Below the pieces are notes generated by a model. The model was not told where the DNA came from. It did not search any database and saw only the letters and a list, made by a program, of their open reading frames with translations. Position numbers and translations under genes: made by a program. Positions 1 through 10,439 of a stretch of 64,000 bases of DNA are shown here, piece after piece; positions within the stretch are counted from its first letter, which is position 1; every line of letters begins with the position of its first letter. Origin of the DNA: Corallium rubrum (taxonomy: Eukaryota; Cnidaria; Anthozoa; Scleralcyonacea; Coralliidae); assembly GCA_964035015.1 (NCBI GenBank), contig OZ036006.1, positions 13,125,445-13,189,444 of the forward strand, in the 5' to 3' direction.

Positions 1-152
1 CTGTCTACATTACACATGCCTTCCTAACTACATGATCTTGTTGTACACCAACATTGAAAAGGGGGGGAGGGGGTCAACGGATTATGTTTATGTAATTTTC
101 TATAAAATAAATTATTATTTAATGTGTCCGAAGAGGTTTTGTCACTAATTGT
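1..152. mobile_element. Right part of a MITE/foldback element cut by the window edge
   Basis: These bases recur almost exactly at 1429-1582, where they form the right part of a complete foldback element. The match includes the G-run after CCAACATTGAAAA and the terminal GGTTTTGTCACTAATTGT. The copy here therefore most likely starts to the left of the window. It carries no coding sequence. The family is not recognised. Confidence 0.65.
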
Positions 153-1337
153 CTGAAAAAAAAAAGAGGCAATTTCGCTTAAGTGTTTTCTCCTCAACTA
201 TACAGAAATACAATATGATATTTCATGAACCTTTGCATGCAACTGCACAAAAGTATATCTCCTTAAATAATAATTATTATAAGCATACTAATTTAATGAC
301 GTCATAATAGCGCTCTTTTAAGATGTTGCTGGAGGAAAGCGTTTACACTTACTAGTGGCTATAGTGCATGGAAAAGGTGTTATTTGTGCAGAGGTATATG
401 AAAAGATGTATGTTACATTATTTTGCCCAGTTTATACGTCGATCGTTTGCAATTCTTTTTGAAATTGCCGGTAAGGGAGAATGTGGCAACAAAATATTTG
501 TGATGGACAATGAGCCGTCACAGACGTCAGCGAAAGTAAAAACGTGCCTTGCGCTCTGTTAACGCAGCAGTGCGAACAATTCAGCCAAGGTCTCCTGACC
601 TGACAAACACGCAGAACGAGTTTTGGAAATGACTTCTCAAATGAAAGACAATGAACCAATGAGCCGCCGTTGTGGGACTTGCGGATAATCGTATGGTGTT
701 TGTTGTTTAAGCAACAGAAATGAAACGCTAGTGTTTGATGAAGAAACCAGTATTTTACCGGTGTTTCACAGCCCATTCGATTCACGTGACGGAATGGAGC
801 TGTCTGATTGAGCGAAATCTCATGAATTATTAATGAATTTGAGAACGATTTACGGTTTACACTCAACATAATTAATATATATTCAATAGTTTTATTCAAA
901 TAGGTGTAAATCGTTAACCGTGTCGGCAATTAATTAGACGACTCTTGAAGATCAGACTCTCCTTCTACGTCATATTTAAACAACACGTGTAAATGCAATA
1001 CCGAAAACGTACAGATAAGATGCGCAAGGGACATAGTTATTGCAACATGACACACGTTCAGGGGTATCTATATTCTACTTGTTTTCATGGCTTCGTGTTT
1101 ATTAACGTAAAACTGAATACGCGAGCTATTAACACTGCATTGACCCGAGTTTCACACCCTTGCGACCGCCCTCCATTGTAAATATATGGAATAAACAGGT
1201 ACCAAAGTCTTATAAAATAGTTTTCGCAGTGAAAACAGGAGTTCGGACGTTTGGACATATAAACGTCTCTAAAATAATAAGATGAAAGTCAGCGAAAGGA
1301 TCACCCGTGAGTATAAATAAGACCCTTTCGTTTTCAG
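153..1337. other. AT-rich stretch without a recognisable gene
   Basis: Several short open frames exist on both strands, the longest about 165 codons at 432-929 on the minus strand. None has a recognisable domain, splice context or low-complexity explanation. I see no RNA gene or repeat family here. Confidence 0.5.
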
Positions 1338-1582
1338 ACAATCAGTGACAAAACCCTTCGGACATTTCTCCTAATTAAAAGATATATTCCCCCCTCCCCC
1401 CTTTCAATGTTGAGTGGCCAAAGTATCGCTGTCTACATTACACATGCCTTCCTAACTACATGATCTTGTTGTACACCAACATTGAAAAGGGGGGGGGAGG
1501 GGGTCAACGGATTATGTTTATGTAATTTTCTATAAAATAAATTATTATTTAATGTGTCCGAAGAGGTTTTGTCACTAATTGT
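1338..1582. mobile_element. MITE / foldback element, about 245 bp
   Basis: The left end reads ACAATCAGTGACAAAACCC. The right end is its imperfect reverse complement, GGTTTTGTCACTAATTGT. The inverted arms also share CTTCGGACA/TGTCCGAAG and a C-run paired with a G-run beside CAATGTTG/CAACATTG. There is no open frame. A second copy of the right part lies at 1-152. No convincing target-site duplication is visible. Confidence 0.7.
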
Positions 1583-1980
1583 AGTTTTCGTGTAACTCGC
1601 CACAGGCCTCCAGAGCTGTCAGCTATTTTTCGAATCGGTGTATAACGGCGTTGTATTCTTTTTTATCTATCTTTATTGACCTGGATACTAAAGAGGTAAG
1701 ACCATTTCACTATATTATGATAGAATTTATGATTAAATCCTCATAATAATGCCTCAACTACTTGGTTTTGGTTTTCTGTCTTCTGTCTTGCTTGAGGTAT
1801 CGCAGATTTGTCTTGCAGTACCAGCAGGTCGTAGTGTGGGCCTCGAATTCAAATTCCCCCACCCCCGTACCTGTCACTGGTTATATGTAGTACTTTTGCT
1901 TAACAAACATGTTTCAATGTATTTTGTTGGTGGTACACCCTATTTGTTCTATCTGTGTTAAGTTTTGTATGTGCTCTTGG
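1583..1980. other. Intergenic sequence, nothing recognised
   Basis: Short open frames only, with no domain and no repeat family that I recognise. It lies between two foldback elements. Confidence 0.4.
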
Positions 1981-2309
1981 TGGCCATTACCCTGCGAGTC
2001 AGAGCCCATTCCGACCTATGCAGGCTTCGGGGGAAAGTGGGCTCTGCCGCTCTGCCAACAAACTCGATCTTTGCCACAAGTTTGGGGCGAGTCAGTCAGG
2101 TTTTAAACTGGTCAAACAAGTTCTAGTTTATGAATACGTACGCGCAAGCAGGAAAATAGCAAGTAACGCGTTAGAGCCTAAAATAGTATCTTGGCAACCG
2201 TTCACGCATGCTCAAAAAGAAATGTCAAGTTTGTTGGCAGAGCCCGCTTTCCCCGGAGGCCTGCGTAGGTCAGAAAGCTAAGGGCTCAGACTCGCAGGGT
2301 AAGTGGCCA
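1981..2309. mobile_element. Foldback/MITE element, about 330 bp
   Basis: Roughly 95-bp inverted arms at 1981-2076 and 2219-2309 share TGGCCA, ACCCTGCGAGTC, GAGCCC, GGGGAAAG and GGGCTCTGCC in mirrored order. The middle, about 140 bp, is not repeated. Short open frames across it are by-products of the arms. The superfamily is not determined. Confidence 0.7.
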
Positions 2310-4579
2310 TTGAAAAACATCATTTGTGCAATTGTGTATGATTTACTTTACCTTTTTGTTAAATTGGTTCAAAGTCTTAGATTAAAAACCTATTTTACTT
2401 ACTGAAGACTTGCAAAGAAGTCCACAAAGACTTAACTGTCCTATTTTAAAGGGAAATCGGAGGCTTGGTGTTAGTTGTTAGCACTTCCCTTGAGCTTGTG
2501 TTACCTCAATAATAATAACAATACACAGGAGTGCTTATTTTACGTTAAGAGTAAAATTTAAAAATCGGTTCCTGGAAACCAAATGGTTTTTTGTGTAGTG
2601 TTTACGTTATACCTAAACTCCAATTTAGTTATACTTAGAATGCCAGAAAAATTCAGCCTAGAAATTTTTTAGTCAAAATTTTGACCAGTTTAAGTTCCAA
2701 CCTCGTGTTTAAGGTTTCTTTAATCAAATTTTGTTTTATACTTTTATATAATTTCTTTTTAGTCCCCGAGCCCGGGCGTAGGGCCGAAGGCCCGGAGCCC
2801 GGGTGAGGGTGCTAATTTCGACACGCGTGGAGTACACGCGAAATTACACGCAAGTGGGAAATAAATTCTGCGAGATGTTTATATGTTATCAAATATATAT
2901 GTTATCAAATCCACAACTTGCGCAGTTCGAATAGCAGGGTTCTGGTAACTAACCTGTTAAATTATTCAAATTATTTAAATTTACGTCAGCAAATTATAAT
3001 TTATACGTTCGATTGGATTACGAAATAGTTTTTCACCGATCATAACGAAAGAAATCTTTGCCAGAAAAAAAATGGTTTCAGCTAAAAAGTACATTAATAT
3101 TACTATGAAAAAGGACCAAAGAAAAAAGGCTAACAAGAGATGTGGCAGCGAGAAAAAGACAACAATAAATACGACTTAAAACCACGGGGAAAAGCCTAAA
3201 AATTAATACGATAAAGACCGAAAACGATGCCGACCGAAATGTAACTGAAAGAAGAAGGATGTGTCCTGAAGCTGTTCAAAGCCGGTAAAAAGTTTTGCTC
3301 TGGTGTATTCTACATAACTCGAGAGGGAACGATGAAGAAATTTTGAAACAAACGGCTTTTTAGATCATGAAGAGAACTAATGATGCCTTGTCATATTTAT
3401 GTGTCAACAACGAAAAAAGTAAGAAACCGCGAACGAGAAAAACAATCCGAAAAGAGTAGACTGAATTGGCAGTGTTTGTGGTCACAAAAGCAGAAGAAAG
3501 TTTAACGGTAGGAGATTCGTATTTAACAGTTTAGCTGAATTAAAACGGAAGAAATCTTGAAAATGAAAATGAAAATTAATATAAATAATATATTGTCTAG
3601 AATTGTCTTTCAACGCTAGGACGTTGACATTGTGTGATTTGTGTCTTTTCTTGGCCACTATTTTTATTTTTGAATGAAAATTTGTTATTTGATTCATTTC
3701 GTTATTTTTTTAATATTGACATGCATGTTCTTTCGGTGTGTCAATACACGACTACAGATGAACCCTGCTAACTAATTTTCTGGATGTTTTCTGATCTGTG
3801 TTCATTAATACAACAAAAAACAGAAATTAGGAGAGGGGAGAGAGGGAGTTGGTGGGTAAAAATGCATATAAAGCGGGCGACGGGTTGTTGCGTTCATGTA
3901 TTTCTAGTATTTTATTATTTAACGGAAGGAAATGAAACAGATGGAGTGTTTTTTATAATTGTTGATAATTTTTTGGTGATCAGTTGATTTAATACTAACG
4001 AATATACAAGGTTACATTACAATACATGCCAACAGCTACAAATTTTGAGACTTCAACATTAAACACAATTGGGAAAATACAATTTTCTGGAAAACTACTC
4101 CTATAAACCATGCCAATCTTGTATATGTTATTTTCTATTCTTTTGCAAACACTGTGCATGGTCCCATTTATCTGTAAAAATTCAGTACATTAACATTTAT
4201 GTACCTATAACCTCACATGCTAAGAACAGGTGGCCATATTGTATTTTACATCAAAATTAAGTTTAGGTAATTATTTTAAATTTTTGTTATTATTTGTTAT
4301 TTTTATATGCTGTAAACAGTTTATATAACATTGTTCAGTTTGAGTGAAGAAGAATTTGCAAATGTCAATGATGTATGCCATCAATTCCAATTCTTTAATA
4401 TTTTCTACCATTGTTCCTCCTTTACCTTTATGATTATTGTAGTGTATTGGGTCCCTGTGTACAACACGACAGGAAGTGATGTAAGTGCGGCGAAGAGGAG
4501 ACACGTAAAATATATCGCTGTTAAATCTGAAGTTGAATCTGTTGTGAATCCTTAGTTAAATCTGGCCATCTGGCATTAC
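2310..4579. other. Gene-free AT-rich region with a GC-rich hairpin
   Basis: No coding gene is supported. A GC-rich self-complementary segment sits at about 2765-2806 (AGCCCGGGC and GCCCGGG around GGGCCGAAGGCCC). It is followed by a second small hairpin with TTTCG and CGAAA arms near 2815-2850. A 17-bp direct duplication (ATATGTTATCAAAT) is at 2880-2910. The segment 3060-3480 is purine-rich (AAAGAAAAAAGG) without a domain. Confidence 0.45.
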
Positions 4580-4639
4580 ATTGGCGAAGAGGATAAAACG
4601 AGAACTCATTGGAATAAATCCGCCCAATTTTCGATCCAA

Positions 4640-5465
4640 ACTCATGGGAGAACCAGAGAAAACGTCATTGGGAAATTTGACTGCTATAGTGATCAAGCAA
4701 CTCTTGGCACTCGCTGGATGCGATGGCTCAAAAGCTTCGAATTATTTGTAGATTCACAAGGACTTCTCATCGTAGAGGGATCAGACAAAAATAAACAACG
4801 AAGACGGGCACAACTCCTCCATTACGCTGGCCCTGACGTGCAAGACATCTTTTACACAATCGAAAACATTGGCGAAGACGACGACTACGCCGCAGCTGTC
4901 AATGCACTAAATGCTTACTTTGCCGCGAAAGTAAACTCTGCCTTTGCTCGACACACGTTTCGGCAACTTCAACAGAAAGACGGTGAGACCGTTTTACAAT
5001 TTGCCTCACGATTAAGAAGATATGCGAAAGACTGTGATTATGGTACAGACACTGATAAATTCGAGACGAAATCCTCCAGAAATGCAAATCGGATTACCTA
5101 CGCCGCAAACTACTGGAAGAAGGCCAAAGTTTAACTCTCGGACGAACACTTGAGTTGACCCAACAATGCGAAAAATTGGAAGCCCAAATGGCATCATTGT
5201 CACTCAAATCGGCCGGAAAAACCAACACCAAAGATGACAACGTCAACAGAATTACATCGAACAATACGAATCGAGATCAGCGCCCTCGAAACCCACGTAA
5301 CTCGCGTGGGCCCCGCGTGACACAGCGGAATGATGGTACACGTTATAGACGCAATACGGGACACTATGGTCGTGATCCAACCTGCCCAGCTAGAGGTAAG
5401 ATCTGCAGTAACTGTGGTGGACCCAATCATTTTGCTGTTGTATGCAAGTCAAAGAGAAACATTAA
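4640..5465 (+). pseudogene. Retrotransposon gag remnant with CCHC zinc knuckle
   Basis: The region 4673-5060 encodes a capsid-like segment containing RRRAQLLHYAGPDVQDIF, and later FRQLQQKDGETVLQFASRLR, both typical of gypsy-type Gag. The frame shifts near 5065; the original frame ends at a stop at 5132-5134. The continuation in another frame (5155 on) carries a basic linker and the nucleic-acid-binding knuckle CSNCGGPNHFAVVC (C-x2-C-x4-H-x4-C) at about 5407-5448. The true start is unclear because upstream sequence stays open without an obvious ATG. The MITE begins directly after the knuckle. Confidence 0.8.
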
Positions 5466-5798
5466 AGTGCCTATCTCAGGGTTGGGGATTTTACATATTT
5501 AGGATATTTGGAACATTTTAAGACGATTTGTAATATATCTTGTCAGACGAAAATTTCATCTTCATGGGCTTTTTCGCTGTTAAAGGTTCCGGAAGTGATG
5601 TCAAAGCAGGGATTTAGAAATAGGGTTTAATATACACATATTCCTGCTTTGACGTCAAAATGACATCACTTCCGGAACCTTTAACAGCGAAAAAGCCCAT
5701 GAAAATGAAATTTTCGTCTGACAAGATATATTACAAATCCTCTTAAAATGTTCCAAATATCCTAAATATGTAAAATCCCCAACCCTGAGATAGGCACT
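5466..5798. mobile_element. 333-bp palindromic MITE with TTAA target duplication, inserted in the gypsy element
   Basis: The ends are AGTGCCTATCTCAGG and CCTGAGATAGGCACT, each flanked by TTAA (5462-5465 and 5799-5802). The inverted arms run nearly the whole length (about 150 bp each) around a short centre near 5620-5640. TTAA duplication is the hallmark of piggyBac-type transposition, but the AGTGCC terminus is not the classical piggyBac end, so the superfamily is tentative. The insertion splits gag from protease and post-dates the gypsy copy. Confidence 0.85.
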
Positions 5799-5802
5799 TT
5801 AA

Positions 5803-6140
5803 CAACAGAGTACGCCTTGTCGAACAATTGTCAGATGATGAGTCCGATGATGAGCCTGCATATGCCTTCCACTTACCCGATATCAACAGCCGAGGACCCA
5901 ACATCGAAGCCAATGTTGGTGGAGTTAACATGCAAATCCTAATTGACTTTGGTGCAACAAAGAACATCGTCCACGAAACTACATGGGAATGGCTTAAAAG
6001 CCACCGAATATGTTGTGATTCAAAAGTGGAACACGGAAAAAAGAAACTTTACCCTTATGCATCTAACACACCTTTGGAAGTCAAAGGTAGTTTTTCCACG
6101 ACTGGCGAAAATCGGGGCAAAAGAAACCAACGCAGAATTC
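5803..6140 (+). pseudogene. Gypsy aspartic protease remnant
   Basis: After the MITE the frame resumes with an acidic linker (DDESDDE) and then a retropepsin-like segment, VNMQILIDFGATKNIVHETT, at about 5926-5985. Retropepsins need an Asp-Ser/Thr-Gly triad. Here the middle residue is Phe (DFG), so the site appears inactive. The frame moves by one between about 5940 and 6130 before joining the reverse-transcriptase part. Confidence 0.75.
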
Positions 6141-6911
6141 TTGGTAATAAAAGGTAAGGGAACACCTCTCCTCGGACACAAAACAGCCACACTGTTGGGA
6201 GTCCTTAGAATTGGCCCAGATATTTCCGCTATATCCAGTGTAGAAGACAACCTCCAACGACAATACCCCGAAGTTTTCAACGGAATAGGAAAACTGAATA
6301 CTAAACAAGTGACCCTACACATTGATTCTAACGTAAAACTAGTTGCACAACCCCTGAGGCGCACACCATTCAACCTTCGCAACAAAGTAGAGGAAAAAAT
6401 CAACGAACTTGCTGAAGCAGACATCATTGAGCCAGTTGAAGGTCCTACGCCTTGGGTAAACCAGGTAGTTATTGTTCCAATACCAAATTAAGAGATCCGA
6501 CTATGCATCGACATGCGGCGGGCCAATAAAGCGATAATAAGGGGACACCACCCGATCCCAACTGTGGATGAAATCTTACAAGGCATGAATGGATCAAAAG
6601 TTTTCTCCAAGCTTGATCTGAAGTGGGGCTACCACCAACTCGAATTATCGGCCGAATCTCGTGAAATTACTACCTTCGGCACCCACGCAGGTTTGTACCG
6701 ATACAAGCGCTTATTGTTTGGTGTAAGCTGCGCCAGTGAACAGTACCAATATGAAATCTCTAATGTATTGGCTGGCATCTCTGGTGCAGAGAACATATCT
6801 GATGACGTAGTGGTACATGTAGTTGATGAAGAATCCCATGACAAGAGCCTACACGCTGTAATAGAGCGACTACGAGCCTGTGGTTTAACCCTGAACCCAG
6901 ACAAATGTTAG
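6141..6911 (+). pseudogene. Gypsy reverse transcriptase remnant
   Basis: The segment 6141-6491 holds the connector and the RT amino end (INELAEADIIEPVEGPTPWV). A stop at 6489-6491 interrupts it just before RLCIDMRRANKAI. The palm continues in the next frame with FSKLDLKWGYHQLEL (about 6604-6648), LLFGVSCASEQYQ, and the catalytic box ISDDVVV (about 6798-6818), whose two Asp are present. A further stop falls at 6909-6911 after LNPDKC. RT would copy the element RNA in a cytoplasmic particle. This copy is broken. Confidence 0.85.
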
Positions 6912-6917
6912 TACAAT

Positions 6918-7705
6918 GTGGATCGCATTATTTTCATGGGTATGCTACTCTCCAAGAAGGGCATAGGGTCAGCCAACGACCGAGTGAAAGCTGTTGCCGA
7001 TGCAAGAGAACCAGAAACCACCCCTGAACTCCGTAGTTTTTTGGACTTGATAAGCTACAGTAGCCGATTCATACCGCAATTTTCTACCCTATCCGAGCCT
7101 CTGCGTAAACCCACGAAAAAGAACGCCCCATTCGTCTTTGGACCGGAAAAACGTGCATCGTTCCAGGCACTGAAAGACAGTCTGGTCCGAGCCACTACCC
7201 TCGCATATTTTGACAAGAATGCACCAACCCAAGTCATTGCCGATGCCAGCCCGGTGGGACTGGGAGCAGTTTTGACCCAAGTGCAAAATGGCAACCACGT
7301 ACCCATCTGCTTTGCAAGCCGTAGCCTCACTGATTGTGAAGGACGTTACTCCCAAACAGAACGCGAGGCACTGAGATTAGTCTGGTCTGTTGAGAAGTCC
7401 CACCTTACATCTACAATATTAAATTTGAATTGGTGACCGATCATAAACCTCTTGAAGCCATTTACAACCCTCGCTCTCGACCATCTGCACGTGTTGAACG
7501 ATGGACGCTGAGGCTTCAACCTTATGATTTCAAAGTTGTACATATTTCGGGTCAACAAAGCATTGCTGATTCCTTGTCTCGTCTGCTACCACCACACCTT
7601 GATCAACTCTACAACCATGGTGCTGATGAATATGCTCGATTTGTCACACATACGTCCATTCCCAATGCAATGACCATTAAGGAGGTCGAAGAAGCCACAA
7701 CATAA
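6918..7705 (+). pseudogene. Gypsy RT thumb/connection and RNase H remnant
   Basis: Residues after the stop at 6909 continue the RT thumb (FMGMLLSKKGIG, SFLDLISYSSRFIPQFS). An RNase H domain follows with VIADASPVGLGAVLTQ at about 7230-7280 and RYSQTEREALRLVWSVEK near 7345-7400. A frameshift near 7400-7435 moves the third part (VTDHKPLEAI, then GQQSIADSLSR at about 7549-7581) into another frame. The Asp, Glu and Asp positions of RNase H are all visible. The frame ends at 7703-7705. Confidence 0.82.
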
Positions 7706-8757
7706 GACGAGGAAATGACAGAGGTGAAGAAAGCAATCAAAAGTGGTCGATTTGAGAAGTGCAAACCATACATGCCAGTTGCTGGAGAACTGTGCATAAG
7801 TGGTTAATTGGTACTTCGAGGTACCAGACTTGTGCCACCAACCAAGCTTCGCCCACAAGGACACTTGGGCATTGTGGGTACCATACAAAATCTACGAAGC
7901 AAAGTCTACTGGCCAGGCATTGACAAAGCTACGGAGAAACACTGCAAATCATGTCATGGTTGCCAACTCGTAGCACAACCAGACCCCCCAAGAACCAATA
8001 CGGTCAACAACACTCCCTGATGTACCATGGCAACACCTGGCAGCTGATCTAATGGGACCCTTTCCTTTGGGACACTCCATACTGGTCATCGTTGACTACT
8101 ACAGTCGCTACTATGAGTACCAAATCCTACGTTCCACAACCACTGATAAAGTCATTGATGCTATGGAAGGAATGTTTAGTCGCCATGGCTTGCCACTAAC
8201 AATCAAAACCGACAATGGACCACAGTTTAAGGCTGCAGAGTTCGGAGGATATTGCGACACCAATGGTAAGGAAAAGTCACGCCAAAGTGGGCCCAAGCCA
8301 ATGGGGAGGTGGAGAGGCAAAATAGGTCAATTGAAAAGCGTATCAAGACTGCACAGGCAGAAGGACTTGACTGGAAGAAAGAACTCCAAAGATATGTCAC
8401 AAAATACAGAGGACTTACCCAAACAACAACAGGGAAGACCCCTGCAGAGCTGATGTTTAACTACCAAATCAGGGGGAAACTGCCAGACCTAAATGTTTGC
8501 CATCGCAGCAGCGACATGGAAACACGTGACAGAGACGCAGAACAGAAAGGCAAAGCAAAGATCTCCCCCAACCAACACCGCAATGCAAAGGTCTCCAACA
8601 TCCAAATCGGCGACCAAGTCTTATTGAAGCAAGAGAAGTCTGACAAATTCTCCACAACCTTTGAGCACAACCCGTACACCATCATAGGCGTGAACGGGCT
8701 ACTGTGGGCTGGCGCCTTGCAAAATAATATAACAACAGCAGTGCTAGTTAATGGTTG
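7706..8757 (+). pseudogene. Gypsy integrase remnant (zinc-binding region and DDE core)
   Basis: After a stop at 7805-7807 the segment 7808-8020 contains the zinc-binding part (GHLGIVGTIQNLRSKVYWPG and HCKSCHGCQ). The catalytic core follows: VIVDYYSRYYEYQ (first Asp, about 8089-8127), TIKTDNGPQF (second Asp, about 8199-8228), then a frameshift near 8265-8280 and the glutamate-bearing segment around 8300-8330 in a new frame. The C-terminal part runs to a stop at 8756-8758. No chromodomain is evident. Integrase would insert the cDNA. This copy is interrupted at least twice. Confidence 0.82.
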
Positions 8758-8859
8758 AATTTGATGCAACTTTCAGTCAATTGACTGTAGTAGTGGAATA
8801 TTCATCATAGAGAAATCATACAGGATAAATTTGTTTAGTGGCCATACAGGTGTACCAAT

Positions 8860-8996
8860 CGTGCTCCGTTCTTTAGAAACCTCGTCATAAATAAAACATT
8901 ATCACATATATACAATGCTCATTTGAATTATAATTTCTCGTGCTCCGTTCTTTAGAAACCTCGTCATAAATAAAGCAATATCACATATATGCAATG
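8860..8996. repeat. Direct repeat, two copies of about 58 bp
   Basis: The segments 8860-8917 and 8939-8996 both run from CGTGCTCCGTTC through CCTCGTCATAAATAAA to CAATG with only a few differences. A diverged relative appears near 10,927-10,965. The second copy is followed by the first long (TA)n tract. No function is evident. Confidence 0.75.
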
Positions 8997-9053
8997 TTCA
9001 AAAGTATCATTGAAGATAATTCAAAGCAGCATTATATATACGCAACATATTGC

Positions 9054-9056
9054 TTA

Positions 9057-9101
<45 letters not shown>

Positions 9102-9120
9102 TTGAAGCCCATTTAAACTA

Positions 9121-9180
<60 letters not shown>
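9054..9180. repeat. Two (TA)n tracts separated by a duplicated spacer
   Basis: Tracts at about 9058-9099 and 9125-9184 are each followed by CATTTGAAGCCCATTTAAAC, so the tract-spacer unit is itself duplicated. Confidence 0.9.
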
Positions 9181-9183
<3 letters not shown>

Positions 9184-9285
9184 TACATTTGAAGCCCATT
9201 TAAACTATATATATATAAACGAGCACGTGTGATTTTGTTCACGAAATGTCGGAAAGTGCTCAATACCGTAAAGGTAGAGCGCATA

Positions 9286-9599
9286 TAGTATAGTATAGTA
9301 CAGTACAGTACAGTACAGTACAGCGCAGCGCAGCGCAGTATAGTATAGTATAGTATAGTATAGTATAGTATAGTATAGTATAGTATAGTATAGTATAGTA
9401 TAGTATAGTATAGTATGGCATGGCATGGCATGGCATGGCATGGCATGGCATGGCATAGCATAGCATAGCATAGCATAGCATAGCATAGTATAGTATAGTA
9501 TAGTATAGTATAGTATAGTATAGTATAGTATAGTATAGTATAGTATAGTATAGTATAGTATAGTATAGTATAGTATAGTATAGTATAGTATAGTATAGT
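9286..9599. repeat. Pentanucleotide satellite in homogeneous variant blocks
   Basis: A run of 5-bp units occurs as consecutive blocks of variants: TATAG, TACAG, GCGCA, TATAG, TGGCA, TAGCA and again TATAG. Each block is internally uniform, which suggests stepwise mutation followed by local amplification. Apparent open frames here are artefacts of the period. Confidence 0.95.
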
Positions 9600-9735
9600 T
9601 TAAGTGTACTTACCTCAAAATGTTGAGTGTCGCAACTGTCAGTTTCACGCGAATGTTTTTAGGTTGCCTAAAGATCGCTCCGCGTGAAACTGACAGTTGC
9701 GACACTCAACATTTTGAGGTAAGCCCACTTAAACT
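9597..9735. mobile_element. Small foldback element (hairpin), about 139 bp
   Basis: The left arm starts AGTTTAAGTG and includes TTACCTCAAAATGTTGAGTG, GCAACTGTCAG and TTTCACGCG. The right arm has the exact reverse order from CGCGTGAAACTGACAG to CACTTAAACT. The loop is about 30 bp. It lies between a TATAG tract and a (TA)n tract. Confidence 0.85.
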
Positions 9736-9738
9736 ATA

Positions 9739-9746
9739 CTATATAT

Positions 9747-9793
<47 letters not shown>

Positions 9794-9810
9794 TATAGAT
9801 GTAGATATAT
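9739..9810. repeat. (TA)n microsatellite, slightly degenerate
   Basis: Alternating TA with a few interruptions (AGATATAGATGTAG) between the two foldback elements. Confidence 0.9.
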
Positions 9811-9874
9811 ATATACTAATATTAAGAAAAATACTTCATCAGACAAAAGGAGAAAAAGCAAAAACTTTATTCAG

Positions 9875-9910
9875 TCCAAACGTTTCGCCGGTGAAGGCTT
9901 CATCAGTGGA
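9875..9910 (-). ncRNA. Hammerhead-like motif, probable relic (left arm)
   Basis: On the minus strand: TCCA, CTGATGA, an extra A, GCC-loop-GGC, GAAA, CGTT, TGGA. The conserved CUGANGA and GAAA boxes are present and stem I (TCCA/TGGA) pairs. The base before stem I is U instead of the usual C, stem III would be almost absent, and one extra A sits before stem II. Activity is doubtful. Confidence 0.45.
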
Positions 9911-10263
9911 ATAACTTTGGCTCTATCTTAACATAAAACGTTTAAATAGTTAAAAAATTATGCTAATATTGTACACTAAAAAAAATATAAAATTATAATA
10001 AATTAATTCGGTATTATAATGTGTATAAATATAATGGTATTATATAATGGTATTACAATATTATATTATATAATGATATTATAAATAATATAATATTATA
10101 TAATGATATTATAAATATAATGGTATTATAATGTGTATAGTAATTAATTCAGTATTATAATGTGTATAGTAATTTATTATAATTTTATATTTTTTTAGTG
10201 TACAATATTAGCATAATTTTTTAACTATTTAAACGTTTTATGTTAAGATAGAGCCAAAGTTAT

Positions 10264-10299
10264 TCCACTGATGAAGCCTTCACCGGCGAAATGTCTGGA
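10264..10299 (+). ncRNA. Hammerhead-like motif, probable relic (right arm)
   Basis: Plus-strand mirror of the left-arm motif: TCCA, CTGATGA, A, GCC-loop-GGC, GAAA, TGTC, TGGA. Here the GUC cleavage triplet is kept, but stem III is reduced to at most the closing A-U pair. It differs from its partner by reciprocal C/T changes, so the common ancestor probably read GAAACGTC. Confidence 0.5.
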
Positions 10300-10396
10300 C
10301 TGAATAAAGTTTTTGCTTTTTCTCCTTTTGTCTGATGAAGTATTTTTCTTAATATTAGTACGTTTATATACCAGACATGGCTAACAAAGTTTTATA

Positions 10397-10399
<3 letters not shown>

Positions 10400-10437
<38 letters not shown>
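10400..10437. repeat. (TA)n microsatellite
   Basis: Uninterrupted TA dinucleotides directly abutting the tandem hammerhead repeat. A matching tract abuts its other end. Confidence 0.9.

Positions 10438-10438
<1 letters not shown>

Positions 10439-10439
<1 letters not shown>

Larger units (their letters stand above)
4580..8760 (+). mobile_element. Decayed Ty3/gypsy-type LTR retrotransposon (internal region)
   Basis: Gag, zinc knuckle, aspartic protease, reverse transcriptase, RNase H, integrase zinc-binding region and integrase core follow each other in the order typical of Ty3/gypsy (Metaviridae). The frame is broken by several stops and shifts, so the copy cannot encode a full polyprotein. 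TTGGCGAAGAGGAT near 4583 resembles the sequence that follows the 5' LTR in many animal gypsy elements. That placement is inferred from memory. I could not find a matching LTR pair, so the outer ends are uncertain. A MITE has inserted at 5466-5798. Confidence 0.85.
9816..10358. mobile_element. 543-bp inverted-repeat element carrying two hammerhead-like motifs
   Basis: The left end CTAATATTAAGAAAAATAC and the right end GTATTTTTCTTAATATTAG are exact reverse complements. The arms stay nearly complementary for over 200 bp, through GGCTCTATCTTAACATAAAA and TAGTTAAAAAATTATGC. The centre is AT-rich with repeated ATAATGGTATTAT. Each arm holds a CTGATGA...GAAA motif, described separately. The sequence recalls the terminal parts of Penelope-like elements, known to carry hammerhead motifs, joined head to head. 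That origin is inference. Confidence 0.75.

Noticed and set aside
432..929. 165-codon minus-strand open frame
   Set aside because: No domain, odd composition, no splice or promoter context, and surrounding frames are equally open by chance.
1..1582. LTR pair of a small retrotransposon (direct repeats 1-152 and 1429-1582)
   Set aside because: The second copy is the right half of a palindromic element whose left half lies at 1338-1428, so a twice-present MITE explains it better.
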